Assembly: GCF_000235885.1 (NCBI RefSeq)
Contig: NZ_JH379411.1
Coordinates: 1,755 to 38,317 of the forward strand
Reading direction: 5' to 3'
Source: Leyella stercorea DSM 18206
Lineage (GTDB): Bacteria > Bacteroidota > Bacteroidia > Bacteroidales > Bacteroidaceae
DNA: 36,563 nucleotides
This document shows, one piece after another, positions 26,312 through 36,317 of the stretch. Position numbers and translations under genes: made by a program. The notes beneath the pieces were generated by a model. That model ran no database searches. It saw only the letters and a list, made by a program, of their open reading frames with translations, and had not been told where the DNA came from. The first letter of the stretch is position 1. Each line of letters opens with the position of its first letter.

Positions 26312-26340
26312 TGAAAAACCATATTCGCAGGTAGGGATTT
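26295..26340 (-). terminator. Intrinsic terminator of ugd
   Basis: The perfect 14-bp arms 26295-26308 and 26327-26340 have an 18-nt loop. Read on the minus strand they come 6 nt after the ugd stop and are followed by a T-rich tail (CTTTTTATAATTTTG). Confidence 0.85.
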
Positions 26341-26346
26341 TCCTAT

Positions 26347-27669
26347 TTAGTCGCGGCGGAAGATGTCGCGTGTGTACACCTTATCCATCACATCATCCAA
26401 ACACTCGTCGTAGCGGTTGGCGATGATGGCATGGCTCTGCGCCTTGAAGGCTTCGAGGTTGTTCACCACACGGCTGCCGAAGAATGTTGTGCCGTCTTCG
26501 AGTGTCGGCTCGTAGATTATCACCTCTGCACCCTTCGCCTTGATGCGCTTCATGATGCCCTGTATAGCCGACTGGCGGAAGTTGTCGGAGTTCGACTTCA
26601 TGGTGAGTCGGTACACGCCGATCACACAGGCGTTCACCTCTGCGCCGTACTGGTTGTTCTCGCTATAGCCGTACCATCCTGCCTTGCGCAGCACAGCGTC
26701 GGCGATGTAGTCCTTGCGTGTGCGGTTGCTCTCTACGATTGCCTCGATGAGGTTCTCTGGTACGTCGGCGTAGTTGGCAAGCAGCTGCTTCGTGTCCTTC
26801 GGCAGACAGTAGCCGCCGTAGCCGAACGATGGGTTGTTATAGTGGGTGCCGATGCGTGGGTCGAGACCTACGCCGTCGATGATTGCCTTTGTGTCGAGAC
26901 CCTTCATCTCGGCGTATGTGTCGAGCTCGTTGAAGTAGCTCACGCGCAGTGCCAGATAGGTGTTGGCGAAGAGTTTCACCGCCTCTGCCTCCTTCATGCC
27001 CATGAAGAGCGTGTCGATGTTCTCCTTCAGCGCGCCTTCCTGCAGCAATGCAGCGAAGGTCTTTGCAGCCTCCTTCATGCGCTCCACGTCGGTGACGGTA
27101 CGGATTGCTTCGTTCTCCTCTGCGTAGCCCTCGCCATCAATCAGCTTCGGGTAGCCCACGATGATGCGGCTCGGGTAGAGATTGTCGTAGAGTGCCTTGC
27201 TCTCGCGCAGGAACTCGGGCGAAAAGAGCAGATTGAACTGCTTCACGCCCTTCGCAGCATACTTCAAGTAAAGGTTGCGTGTGTACCCCACTGGTATTGT
27301 ACTCTTGATGACCATCACTGCGTCGGGGTTCACTTCGAGCACGAGGTCGATAACCTCCTCTACGTGCGTCGTGTCGAAGTAGTTCTTCACGGGGTCGTAG
27401 TTGGTAGGAGCGGCTATCACCACGAAGTCGGCATCCTTATACGCTGCCTTGCCGTCGAGAGTAGCCACGAGGTCGAGCGGTTTTTCTGCCAGATACTTCT
27501 CTATATATTCGTCCTGTATAGGCGAGATGCGCTTATTCAGTTTCTCCACCTTCTCGGGTACAACATCAACGGCTGTGACGTGATGGTGCTGTGCGAGCAG
27601 TGTTGCAATGCTTAGTCCGACATAACCAGTGCCGGCTACAGCTATCTTTATGTCCTTAAATTCTTTCAT
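26347..27669 (-). CDS. ugd: UDP-glucose 6-dehydrogenase
   Basis: This enzyme oxidises UDP-glucose twice with NAD+ to UDP-glucuronate, a precursor for capsule and lipopolysaccharide sugars. It has 440 aa in the usual order: N-terminal Rossmann NAD domain with GTGYVG (about 13-18) and APTNYD, central dimerisation helix ([19 protein letters not shown]), catalytic Cys288 in [15 protein letters not shown], and a UDP-binding C-terminal domain ([20 protein letters not shown]). The short type (about 390-440 aa) is common in Bacteroidales. Substrate could be another UDP-sugar of the same superfamily (for example a WecC-like UDP-ManNAc), but the KSNSDN segment fits UDP-Glc. Single gene with its own terminator. 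Confidence 0.92.
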   Translation of the reverse strand: MKEFKDIKIAVAGTGYVGLSIATLLAQHHHVTAVDVVPEKVEKLNKRISPIQDEYIEKYLAEKPLDLVATLDGKAAYKDADFVVIAAPTNYDPVKNYFDTTHVEEVIDLVLEVNPDAVMVIKSTIPVGYTRNLYLKYAAKGVKQFNLLFSPEFLRESKALYDNLYPSRIIVGYPKLIDGEGYAEENEAIRTVTDVERMKEAAKTFAALLQEGALKENIDTLFMGMKEAEAVKLFANTYLALRVSYFNELDTYAEMKGLDTKAIIDGVGLDPRIGTHYNNPSFGYGGYCLPKDTKQLLANYADVPENLIEAIVESNRTRKDYIADAVLRKAGWYGYSENNQYGAEVNACVIGVYRLTMKSNSDNFRQSAIQGIMKRIKAKGAEVIIYEPTLEDGTTFFGSRVVNNLEAFKAQSHAIIANRYDECLDDVMDKVYTRDIFRRD

Positions 27670-27706
27670 CGCTATATTTATAGGGTAATATTAGTTATGA
27701 TGTGGG

Positions 27707-27714
27707 CAAAGATA
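27707..27714 (-). promoter_or_regulatory. Probable -7 box for ugd
   Basis: TATCTTTG on the minus strand fits TAnnTTTG and would give a leader of about 30 nt. The nearest upstream TTG is 22 nt away. A second TATCTTTG lies at 27787-27780, within a small TATCTT/AAGATA inverted repeat. Confidence 0.45.
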
Positions 27715-27796
27715 GTGCAAGCCGAAGGCAGAACATCAAGCTTGCTTGAATGTTATGCTGAGGTGCAGCCTATCTTCTGCAAAGATACAAATTAAA

Positions 27797-27826
27797 ATTG
27801 AGAGTTGAAAATTTTCAACTCTCAAT
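27797..27826 (-). terminator. 30-bp perfect palindrome after sprA
   Basis: ATTGAGAGTTGAAAA (27797-27811) is followed directly by its exact complement, giving a 15-bp stem. It starts 4 nt after the sprA stop on the minus strand and is followed by TTTTAATTTG, so it is a good terminator. The stem shares TTGAGAGTTGA with the hairpin at 14417-14447. Confidence 0.8.
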
Positions 27827-27830
27827 TCGT

Positions 27831-30800
27831 TTATCTTGTCAATGAGAACTTCATGCTCAATCCGAAGTCCTGCGTCGTTGTCGGATACGAGCTCGACGAG
27901 AGCAGCGGTGTGTTGGTCTGTCGGTCGTAGTAGAAGCTCATGGTGAGCAGTCGCGACACGGTGTAGTCGGCAGAGAACGCGAGCTTAAACGCCGTGTTGC
28001 CGCTGTTAGCCGACGAGGTCATCGTGGCGATGTCGCGACTTATCGACGCCTGCTTGCGCAGACTGAGGTCGAGACGCAACCTCAAGTCGTTGTTCACACC
28101 ACCGGTCGAGCGCGAACGGTTCGACGAACTGTTGTTGTTGGCGTTCTTCGACTTCACGCGGCGATGCTTGTTGCTGCCACCACCTCCGAAGAGTCGGAAG
28201 TTGTTGATGGTGTAGCCGGCACCAATCACCCAGTCGTTCGACGACGACTCGTTCACCTGTACCGATGTCATACTCAGGCTCAGCACGCGTGTCTTGCGAT
28301 ACTCCGCCTTAATGGTCATGTTGTTGTTCAGCGTCACGTCCACGCCAAGCAGTGGCGAGAACGACTCGTTGATGCTCACTGTCGACACGTTGTACATAGA
28401 GTTAGGTGTCGGCATACCGGTGGTGGCATCGGTGATGAAGCCGAGTCCGCCCATGTACTCCATGAACGTGCTGTACGACGAGTAGGAACCTACGGCGTAC
28501 ACGCTCTTGTACGAGTGGTTGATATTGACACTCTTGAACACGTCGCGGAACCACGGCAGCTTCGACAGACCGCTGTACTTTATCGACCAGTTGGGCAGCA
28601 GGTGAGCCAGCGTCGGGAATATCGACATCTGCGAGCCCATATTGGTGTAGGCTGCGAGGAACGCCGGCACCATCACATCGGAGCTGTACTTGTTCACTCC
28701 GCCGTTGGCAGCGTCGAACTTCTTGCCTGCGAGTGGTGAACCGGCAGGATATACCGCACCGGCATACCGCGCCTCTACACGCTGACGGAAGCCTTCGAGC
28801 GAGTTGCAGAAGCGTTCAAACGATGCCGACTTGTAGCCGTTCTTTGCGCTGCCCGAGCCCTCGAACGCACTGCGCAGCGAGAGCGTTGTCATGGTGAACG
28901 TACCGCTCTCGGTGGTCGGGTTGCCGGCATACATATACTGCACCTGGCGTGCCGTTGTCTTGGCACGCGATGCCGTGAGGTCAATCTTCAAGTTGCGCAC
29001 AGGCTCAAGCGTTGCTCTTAGCTGCAGGTCTTCGGTCTGATTGGTAGCAGCAGGCGTAGCAAGCGAGTCAGCCACCATCAGCCAGCCGTTCTCGCGTGCC
29101 TTGTCTATATACGAGTCGCCCACGAAGCCGAACGCAAAGTCTAAGCCTGGCGACAGCGGACCGTAACCCGAACCCTGTCCGAACATATTGCCAACCATCG
29201 GCTTGAAGCCTGGTATCGACATCGAGTACTGGTTGCGATAGCTGATGCTCACGTTGCGCACCATCATCATCAAACGTGCCACGCTCTGCGCTGCACGATA
29301 CCACTTCTGGTTTTCAAGTGGTTCCTTTGCCAGAACCGACACCTTTATCTTCGTAGCCGAGTCTACCTTATTCAATATCAAGATATTGTTGTCGTCGACA
29401 CGCTTGTACTTCAATTCGAAGACTCTGCCAGCCTCCGTGCGTCCGCTTACGATGATGCGCTTCGTGCGCTTACCGTGGTTCACCTTTATAGTAGTGTCTG
29501 GCATGAGCGTTATTTCCTTCTCAAAGCCCTTCTTCTTTTTGCTCAGCAGGTCGCGTGGGTTGAGATCTTTTGCCAGTGCAGGCTTCTTCTTCGATTTGAG
29601 GTCGCCACCCTTTGCGTCTTCCTCACGTTTCTTCTTAGCCTCCTCACGTTTCTTCCTTCGCGCCTCCTCTGCCTTCTTGCGGTTGGCTGCCGAGTTGTCT
29701 TTCTTGAAGCGGTCGTTCACCTTCTTCAAGAACGGAACATGGTTGTAGAGTTTCTCCAGGTTCCACTGGCTGTTGAGGTTTATCTGTCGGTTGTTGGCGA
29801 TAGTGTTACCAAGCGACGTGCCGTCCTCAAGGTCCGAACCGCGCATCCAGTTGTATGTAGCGTTGTACGAGCCGTCGGCTGTAAGCCAGTCGAACACCGG
29901 AATGAGGTTGATAGGTACCTTATACGATGCCTGGAACGATTGGTTGTACTTCAGCGGTCTGCCCAAATGCTTGATGGATGTCCACACGGAGTCCTTCCAT
30001 GCCTGATAGCTGTCGGGATAGAGGTCTTTGTTCACCGGTGTGTACGGTTCCTCAATCTCTGCGTTTGTGGCACTTTGAAAGTTCATGTGCAAGTTCTTAG
30101 TGAGGTCCCAACGCAGGTTGAACTCGCGGTTCCACAAGAACTGTGACGAGAACGTGAGCGGCAGCTTCTGGTTCTCGGTCGACTCCATGTCGCGCTCCTG
30201 CAGCTCATAGTAGTTGCGTGTGATGTCTGTGTTGAACGCCACATTCTGCGGCAGCCAGTTCAGTCCGAACTTCTTCGGCAGATCGAGCCACTTTGAGCGT
30301 TTCTTTATCTTCTTGAATGGCTCCCATGCCTTGTACACCGGCGACCACGAATAGTTGAATGCACCGCGCCAGTTGTCCTCGCGCTCGTAGATGGTTGTCT
30401 CGCCCGTGGTGTAGCTGTGGCTATGACTGTACGAGAACGAGAAGTTTGCTGGGTCGTAAGGCATCGGGTGGCGCTTGTTCTGTATGCCGACACGCACGTT
30501 CGACAGCGAGAAGTTGGTCTGCGTCACTTTCGTCACGGCGAGACTCTCAATCGAGTCGCGCTCGTGCTTAGAGCCAGCCGCTTCGAGAGCGTCGTCGAGC
30601 TCCATGTCGGTGTCAAGCGGATTATACTTTGGCGATGTCTTCTCCTTAGTCACCGAGTAGTAGAGCGGTGCCGTCACCTTCGCCTTGTCGGGGAAGAACT
30701 TGCCGAGCTCTACGTTTGCCGTAACGGTGTAGTTGGAGTAGTTGTCGGTAGAACGCTGTGCCACGCCCTCCTCCAGTCCGCCGAAGCCTGCCGAGCTATA

Positions 30801-33800
30801 TTTGCCCTGCACGTTGACGGTGCCGAGGTCGGAGAGTTGCAGGTTGAGCGTGCCCTGTGCAGCCCAACCGCCCGAGTTGTTGAATTCCTTCAGTCGGAGT
30901 TCGTTCACCCAGACCTCACCACTCTTCACCTCGCCCGAGTTGTTGCGCACACCGATGACCATTGTCTTCACCTCGCCCAGCGTCGGATTACCCATCACCG
31001 AGATGCGGTTCTTAGGCTGGTCGGGGTCGTATGCCGAGTAGAGTCGGTTGAACGAAGCCTGTCCGTGCGCCTTCGCCTTGTTGCGTTCCTTTTTCAAGCC
31101 AGTGAGCTTAGAGAGAGCTATGTCGAGCATATTCTCCTCGGGCCACACGGCGCGGGCATCGGTAACCGAGAAGCGTCCGTACTTGCCGGGCTCGGTCAGC
31201 TTCAGCGGTATCTCGTACTCGTAGAAGTTGCTCTTGTAGTCGGAACCGAGACGAATGAACACCGACAGCTGTCCGTCCTCAAGGTTTGTCTGGTTGGGCT
31301 GGAAAGCATTGGCGTGCACGAACATCTGCAGGCGCTTGTACTGTCTGAGGTCGAGCGATGTGTTCTTGTACACCGCCTTCGCCTCACCTGTGCCGAGCGT
31401 GGTGACGCTCATCGAGAGTGCCTGCTCGTTGTTCTCAACGAGCTGTGGCTGCGTGGGGTCCTGTCCGCGCTTGATGCCCGGCGGCAGGATATAGTTGACG
31501 GGCTGTTTGTCGTTGTTCTCCTCGATGTTCACGGCACTCACCACGAGCTTGCCCGATGTTGAAGCCGAGTTGTCGAGGTTCTGCTCGTAGACGCGCCACT
31601 CGCCACGCACGAGGTCGAGTGTGCCGAAGCGCAGCACGATAGGATGCTTGAAGCCGGTGAGGAACATACGCATGAAGCGCATAGATGTGAAGTCGTTGAT
31701 TGCGCCGAACTTCTTCTCGTACTCGCGCAGTGGGATGCGGAACTGGTACCAGTTGACTGTCTCTGTCTTGTTGTTGCGCAACTGGTGGGTATCCTCGCGC
31801 TTGTCTACGATGTAGTTCTTGCCAACCTCAAGGTCTTCGGGGCGGATAGACACGCGATACTGGAAGAACTTCTCGTACTCGTTGAGTGTGTAGTCCTGGT
31901 TGATATCCTCAACGTCGGGTGTCGACTTGTACGATGTGTCGTAGCTCTCGGTGCGCGAGTCGTTGTCGGGCGAGTTGCCCTGCGGGTTGTTTATGTACTT
32001 GTAGCGGCGCAGGATGGGTGCCTTTATCTTGTCGTAGTCGGAACCGCGGAAGTAGTGGTAGTTGTCGCCTGCCGGGTCTGCCCAGATTGAGTCCCACACG
32101 GCAGGGTTCACCTTGCCCTGCACCTCGCGCAGGAAGTCCTGATAGCTCTCCCACTTCTGCTCCTCCTCGTCGTTGAGTCCGTTGAAGCCCACGTCCTGCA
32201 GCGCACGCGAGCCCTTCGATGTTGCGAAGGCGTACACGACGGTAGCCTGGTTGGGCACCTTACCCCACTGCGTTGTGGTGAAGTTCTGCGAGCCGTCTAC
32301 GGGCATTCCGCTCTCGTAGAACTTCTTGCCGTCGCGCAGAATGTCCTCGCTCATCTCGCCGAGGTTGATGTAGAAGTCGCCGCCGTAGTCGGCAGCCACG
32401 CCCTGCTCGCGTGTATAGATGAACGGGTCGAGCATCCAGAACTCGATGTACTCGATGTTGGCAGCCTCGAAGTCGTTGGTGTCGAGCTTGCGCATCATAC
32501 CGCCCCAACGCTTCTGCGGATTGTTGAGTGTGCCGTCGTAGTTGAGGTCGGGGTCGAAGTTGTACGGGCCGCGCTCGTTCGGGTAGTAAGCGAGGTTAAG
32601 GATGTTGAGCATCGACGAGTTGCCGTTGTATGCGCTCTGGTCGCGGGCTGGGAACAGCTCGCTCACATAGAACTCGCGAACGTAATGGTTAGACAGCTGG
32701 TCGAGGTCGCTCTTGATGTGGCTCGGCGTGAGCGACGAAGAGCGGCGTGTGAAGAGCGGGTCGATGGTGTACCACGCCAGGCGCGAGCGGTTGAAGCCCG
32801 AGCGCAGCGTAGACTTGTCGCCCGACTCGGGGAACATCGACGGCACCGACGAGATTATCCACGACGTAGGTGTAGACACGTCGATGGTGTTCTTGGTGTT
32901 CTCGAAGTCGTCGATGTACGAGGCGTTGTCCTGCGTGCCGCTGCTCTGTCCGGCTATGAGTTGCGCGAACTCGCCCGAGAACGAGATGCTCGAAGGTTGT
33001 GTGAGATGCAGGAAGGGCAGCTTGTCGAGCATATTCGTAAGCCACTGGCTCTGCTTCTTCCAGTTGATGTTCAAGCCCCAGATGGTGTTGTTGAGCGGCT
33101 CCGAGCCCATGTTCACCTTGTTGGTGAGAGCCTGTTCGGAGAGGTGTTGGAACGTACCCGAGAGCTGGAAGTCCTTCGAGAAGTCGTACTCCCAGTTCAT
33201 ACCGAACATCGTCTTGCGCTCCTGTCCGTAGTCGGTATTGCTTTCGAGCGACACGTTCACGGCGGTGCCGGCGTCGATGATGCTCTGGTTGAGGATGGTC
33301 ACCTCGCCACCCGAGTAGTCTACCGAGTAGTCGGTGCCTTCGGCGAGCGTCACGCCGCCTGCCGTAACCACTACAGAGCCTTGCGGAATGTTGTATGCGC
33401 CGAGCGAGATGACGTTAGCCGATGTGCCGCGGAACTGACCCATAAGCACATACTTGTCCTTCTCGGCTATCTGTTTAGCCACGATTTTCGTAGAGTCGTA
33501 AAGCTCGGTGAAGGCATACTTCGCAGCCTGCTCTGCCGCCACACCGTTCTTCAAGAGCGTCTCGTACATATAGCTGCCGAACGGTTCGGCAACGGGGAAG
33601 AACACGCGTCCGTTCGTCACGGTGTAGCCCTCCACGTAGTCGAAGTAGCCGTTGGGGTGCGCCTTGTTGTTATTGTCAAGTCGGTCGGCTCCGAGGAGCT
33701 TTATGAGGGTCTGGTTCTTCACCTGTGGCTCGGGTATGTACGTGAGGTAGACACCGGCGGTGTCGCTCTGGAACTTCACATCCAAGCGGAACTTCTCCTT

Positions 33801-35519
33801 CTCCACCGACGATGCGAGGTAATACACGTTCTTCATCATCAAGCCCCAGTTGCCCTGATGTGGGTTGTTGCTGGTGTTCTTCAACGCCTTCACGTAGAGT
33901 GCCTTGTTCGAGTCGGTGATGTCCGAGGCGAACTCGCCCACCTGGTATGTCACGCCGCCGTATGTGTACTCGTAAGCCACGGCGAGCACCTGGTCGGTCT
34001 GCAGCGATGTCTTCAGCGAGATGTAGCCTAAAGCCTTGTTCACGGTGTACTCCGACGAGTTGAGCAGGCGCGCACGCTCCAGCTTCTCGTAGTCGGATCC
34101 GCCCACGAAGCCGGCTATTCCGTCGAGCACGGTAGAGGTCTGGTCGATGTCGCGTGCGGCGGCGTACTGCGATGTCATGGCTGCATACTCCGAGTTGGCA
34201 GCATTGGCAGGCACGGGCTGACCCGTGATGCCCCACAGATTGTTCGACACGCGGTTGTTCTCGCCCAAGTCGGTGAGGGCGATGATGTTACGTGTGTTCG
34301 ACGTTACGCCCGACTTGTTCGTCACCCACACCTCCACGCGGTTGATAGTGATGCCCGATGTGAGGTTGGGCAGCGAGCGCATCGACTCGTCGTAGCGGTC
34401 GTGGAAGTACTGTGCGAGGAAGAAGTGGCGGTTCTCTTCGTAGTTGGCTGCGTCTATCTCGAATGGTGTGAACTGCTTGCCGCCCTTCGACGACACCGAC
34501 TTCGACGACGACTTCTTCTGCGAGGCTACGAGCTGCAGCTTGAGCTTACCGAACTGCAGGTCGGTGCGCAGACCGAAGAGCGAGGAAGCTCCGCGCACGA
34601 GCGACGAGTTGGAGGGGAACGACACGTTGCCAGCCTCGATGAGCTTCACAATCTCGTCCTCCTTGCCGTCGTACTTCAACTTGAGGCTCTGCGCGTCGAA
34701 GTCGAACGTAGCATCGGTGTTGTAGTTGAGGTTCATGTTCACCTTGTCGCCCACACGTCCGTTCAGACTAACGTTTATCTTCTCGTCGAAGTCCATCGTG
34801 GTGGTCTTGCGGTTGCGCACGGGCAGCGACGGGTTGTCGATGCTCTTCATCGTGGCGCCGAACTTCAGCTCGGCAGTACCCTGCGTCTTGATGCGCACAC
34901 CGCCCGGACCGAATATTTTCTCAGCCGGTCCGAGGTCGAAGTGCATGTCGGTAAAGTCGAACTTCTCCTTGCCCTTAGCCTGGTATATCTCGTCGTTCTT
35001 CTTGCGGAAGAACTGGTTCATCATGCGTCGCTCGCTCCACTTGCGATACTCCTCCTGCGTCATCATAAACGGGGCGTTGATGTACGAGTCGGATATCTTC
35101 GAGCCGATGATGTAGCGGTCGAGCGAGTCGTTGTACACCACGTCCTGCTTCAGGTTGTCGGGACGCTTCAGGTCGGCAGCACTCTGGTCGAGATCGTCGA
35201 GCGTTATGGGCAGCGTGCGCTGTATCTTCCAGCGCGGATGCAGCAGCGAGTCGGGTATCGAGTCCTCGTTCTCGAGCTTCGGCTGCGCCTTGATAGCGAG
35301 CGTGTCGGGGCGGTCGGCATCGGCATCGCGCTGCGGAGCCGCGTCGCGCGTCTTGCGCACAGAGAGCTTGCGCTGCGGTCGTTGCGGTGTCTGCGTGATG
35401 GCATACGATGCCACAGCCGCCATAATCATTATGACGACCATCATGCGAGCCGTGCCGAGCGAGCGTATCGCCTGCAGCCTACACTTAAAAAATCGGTTTA
35501 TAATATTTATGAAATTCAA
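27831..35519 (-). CDS. sprA: SprA/Sov, outer-membrane translocon of the type IX secretion system
   Basis: SprA is the very large beta-barrel that carries T9SS cargo across the outer membrane; it is also needed for gliding in motile Bacteroidota. The 2562-aa length fits the family (about 2400-2500 aa). The N-terminal part has the SprA_N-type repeats (FGPGGVRIKTQGTAELKFGA, KVNMNLNYNTDATFDFD, and later LNNTIWGLNINWKKQSQWL). Long alternating beta-strand regions follow to the C-terminus (DFGLSMKFSLTR). Residues about 1936-2001 are an extremely charged insert (40 of 66 Lys/Arg/Glu/Asp). The frame opens at a TTG (35519); an ATG at 35444 would begin right at the hydrophobic core (MMVVIMIMAAVASYA) and lose the basic n-region, so the start is uncertain. 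It follows ruvA by 61 nt, a pairing that I recall from other Bacteroidetes. Confidence 0.94.
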   Translation of the reverse strand: MNFINIINRFFKCRLQAIRSLGTARMMVVIMIMAAVASYAITQTPQRPQRKLSVRKTRDAAPQRDADADRPDTLAIKAQPKLENEDSIPDSLLHPRWKIQRTLPITLDDLDQSAADLKRPDNLKQDVVYNDSLDRYIIGSKISDSYINAPFMMTQEEYRKWSERRMMNQFFRKKNDEIYQAKGKEKFDFTDMHFDLGPAEKIFGPGGVRIKTQGTAELKFGATMKSIDNPSLPVRNRKTTTMDFDEKINVSLNGRVGDKVNMNLNYNTDATFDFDAQSLKLKYDGKEDEIVKLIEAGNVSFPSNSSLVRGASSLFGLRTDLQFGKLKLQLVASQKKSSSKSVSSKGGKQFTPFEIDAANYEENRHFFLAQYFHDRYDESMRSLPNLTSGITINRVEVWVTNKSGVTSNTRNIIALTDLGENNRVSNNLWGITGQPVPANAANSEYAAMTSQYAAARDIDQTSTVLDGIAGFVGGSDYEKLERARLLNSSEYTVNKALGYISLKTSLQTDQVLAVAYEYTYGGVTYQVGEFASDITDSNKALYVKALKNTSNNPHQGNWGLMMKNVYYLASSVEKEKFRLDVKFQSDTAGVYLTYIPEPQVKNQTLIKLLGADRLDNNNKAHPNGYFDYVEGYTVTNGRVFFPVAEPFGSYMYETLLKNGVAAEQAAKYAFTELYDSTKIVAKQIAEKDKYVLMGQFRGTSANVISLGAYNIPQGSVVVTAGGVTLAEGTDYSVDYSGGEVTILNQSIIDAGTAVNVSLESNTDYGQERKTMFGMNWEYDFSKDFQLSGTFQHLSEQALTNKVNMGSEPLNNTIWGLNINWKKQSQWLTNMLDKLPFLHLTQPSSISFSGEFAQLIAGQSSGTQDNASYIDDFENTKNTIDVSTPTSWIISSVPSMFPESGDKSTLRSGFNRSRLAWYTIDPLFTRRSSSLTPSHIKSDLDQLSNHYVREFYVSELFPARDQSAYNGNSSMLNILNLAYYPNERGPYNFDPDLNYDGTLNNPQKRWGGMMRKLDTNDFEAANIEYIEFWMLDPFIYTREQGVAADYGGDFYINLGEMSEDILRDGKKFYESGMPVDGSQNFTTTQWGKVPNQATVVYAFATSKGSRALQDVGFNGLNDEEEQKWESYQDFLREVQGKVNPAVWDSIWADPAGDNYHYFRGSDYDKIKAPILRRYKYINNPQGNSPDNDSRTESYDTSYKSTPDVEDINQDYTLNEYEKFFQYRVSIRPEDLEVGKNYIVDKREDTHQLRNNKTETVNWYQFRIPLREYEKKFGAINDFTSMRFMRMFLTGFKHPIVLRFGTLDLVRGEWRVYEQNLDNSASTSGKLVVSAVNIEENNDKQPVNYILPPGIKRGQDPTQPQLVENNEQALSMSVTTLGTGEAKAVYKNTSLDLRQYKRLQMFVHANAFQPNQTNLEDGQLSVFIRLGSDYKSNFYEYEIPLKLTEPGKYGRFSVTDARAVWPEENMLDIALSKLTGLKKERNKAKAHGQASFNRLYSAYDPDQPKNRISVMGNPTLGEVKTMVIGVRNNSGEVKSGEVWVNELRLKEFNNSGGWAAQGTLNLQLSDLGTVNVQGKYSSAGFGGLEEGVAQRSTDNYSNYTVTANVELGKFFPDKAKVTAPLYYSVTKEKTSPKYNPLDTDMELDDALEAAGSKHERDSIESLAVTKVTQTNFSLSNVRVGIQNKRHPMPYDPANFSFSYSHSHSYTTGETTIYEREDNWRGAFNYSWSPVYKAWEPFKKIKKRSKWLDLPKKFGLNWLPQNVAFNTDITRNYYELQERDMESTENQKLPLTFSSQFLWNREFNLRWDLTKNLHMNFQSATNAEIEEPYTPVNKDLYPDSYQAWKDSVWTSIKHLGRPLKYNQSFQASYKVPINLIPVFDWLTADGSYNATYNWMRGSDLEDGTSLGNTIANNRQINLNSQWNLEKLYNHVPFLKKVNDRFKKDNSAANRKKAEEARRKKREEAKKKREEDAKGGDLKSKKKPALAKDLNPRDLLSKKKKGFEKEITLMPDTTIKVNHGKRTKRIIVSGRTEAGRVFELKYKRVDDNNILILNKVDSATKIKVSVLAKEPLENQKWYRAAQSVARLMMMVRNVSISYRNQYSMSIPGFKPMVGNMFGQGSGYGPLSPGLDFAFGFVGDSYIDKARENGWLMVADSLATPAATNQTEDLQLRATLEPVRNLKIDLTASRAKTTARQVQYMYAGNPTTESGTFTMTTLSLRSAFEGSGSAKNGYKSASFERFCNSLEGFRQRVEARYAGAVYPAGSPLAGKKFDAANGGVNKYSSDVMVPAFLAAYTNMGSQMSIFPTLAHLLPNWSIKYSGLSKLPWFRDVFKSVNINHSYKSVYAVGSYSSYSTFMEYMGGLGFITDATTGMPTPNSMYNVSTVSINESFSPLLGVDVTLNNNMTIKAEYRKTRVLSLSMTSVQVNESSSNDWVIGAGYTINNFRLFGGGGSNKHRRVKSKNANNNSSSNRSRSTGGVNNDLRLRLDLSLRKQASISRDIATMTSSANSGNTAFKLAFSADYTVSRLLTMSFYYDRQTNTPLLSSSSYPTTTQDFGLSMKFSLTR

Positions 35520-35532
35520 AATCAGCTTATTT

Positions 35533-35565
35533 ATAGGAGGCTACGGCATCCCTGCCGTAGCCACG
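35533..35565. repeat. Dispersed hairpin repeat, copy 1
   Basis: GGCTACGGCA (35539-35548) pairs perfectly with TGCCGTAGCC (35553-35562); the flanks are TAGGA and ACGC. It lies between ruvA and sprA on the minus strand and could influence read-through. A second copy with compensating changes is at 36532-36563. Confidence 0.75.
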
Positions 35566-35580
35566 CAGCCACCAACTTAT

Positions 35581-36195
35581 TTACTTAATCTGCTTCAACG
35601 CCAACTTCACCACCTGCTCAACGGGCAGCGTAGCATCGTCGGTGAGTATCGCCGTAACCACCTTAGCCGTTGGCGCAGGCGAAAAGCCGAGCATGGTGAG
35701 CGCAGCTACCGCCTCGTCGCGCACATCGACGGGTATTGTGCTGTCGGCAGCCGTGCCGGCAGACACCTCCTGCGCTATACCTAGCGAGAGAATCTTGTCT
35801 TTCAGGTCGACGATAATGCGCTGCGCAGTCTTCAGACCGATGCCCTTCACACTCTTCAGTACGCGCTCGTTGCCCGTAGAGATGGCATTGCAGAGCTCCG
35901 ACGGCGATGCCGACGAGAGAATCATACGCGCCGTGTTGGCTCCCACACCCGACACGGTGATGAGCAGACGGTAGAGGTCGCGCTCCTGCTTCGACGCAAA
36001 GCCAAAGAATGTGTAACTATCGTCGCGACCGCCAGTGACAAGTGCCTCGTGCACAAACAGTTTCACGTTCTGCTTGCCCTGTATCGCCTCGTATGTATTC
36101 AGCGAAATATTCAGCGCATAACCCACGCCGTAAGCCTCAACAATGGCTTGCGCCGGAGTGAGTTCTGCCAGTTCGCCCTTTATGTAATCAATCAT
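35581..36195 (-). CDS. ruvA: Holliday junction branch migration complex subunit RuvA
   Basis: RuvA binds four-way DNA junctions as a tetramer and loads the RuvB motor during recombination repair; cytoplasmic. The 204-aa length is standard. Domain I is an OB-fold (MIDYIKGELAELTPAQAIVE, GVGYALNIS). Domain II has two helix-hairpin-helix motifs (ITVSGVGANTARMIL at about 78-92 and VKGIGLKTAQRIIVDLKDK at about 116-134). Domain III, which contacts RuvB, is the C-terminal three-helix part (DEAVAALTMLGFSPAPTAKVV to the end). No ruvB or ruvC is in the window. The ATG at 36195 is directly preceded by a tandem 23-bp duplication. It is likely co-transcribed with sprA downstream. Confidence 0.96.
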   Translation of the reverse strand: MIDYIKGELAELTPAQAIVEAYGVGYALNISLNTYEAIQGKQNVKLFVHEALVTGGRDDSYTFFGFASKQERDLYRLLITVSGVGANTARMILSSASPSELCNAISTGNERVLKSVKGIGLKTAQRIIVDLKDKILSLGIAQEVSAGTAADSTIPVDVRDEAVAALTMLGFSPAPTAKVVTAILTDDATLPVEQVVKLALKQIK

Positions 36196-36241
36196 TTCTC
36201 AGTACGTTTTATTCGTTGTTCTCAGTACGTTTTATTCGTTG
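36196..36241. repeat. Two 23-bp tandem copies touching the ruvA start codon
   Basis: A 23-bp unit beginning TTCTCAGTACGTTTTATTCG occurs at 36196-36218 and, identically, at 36219-36241. On the minus strand this places two copies of the same leader (ending CGTACTGAGAA) before the ruvA ATG, so any ribosome-binding element in it is duplicated. Confidence 0.85.
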
Positions 36242-36317
36242 TTTTGTTGTCAACATTAAGCCCTCAAAGTGCTTAACGTTTATTAATAACGTACCTTTCC
36301 GCAATTTATTATATACG

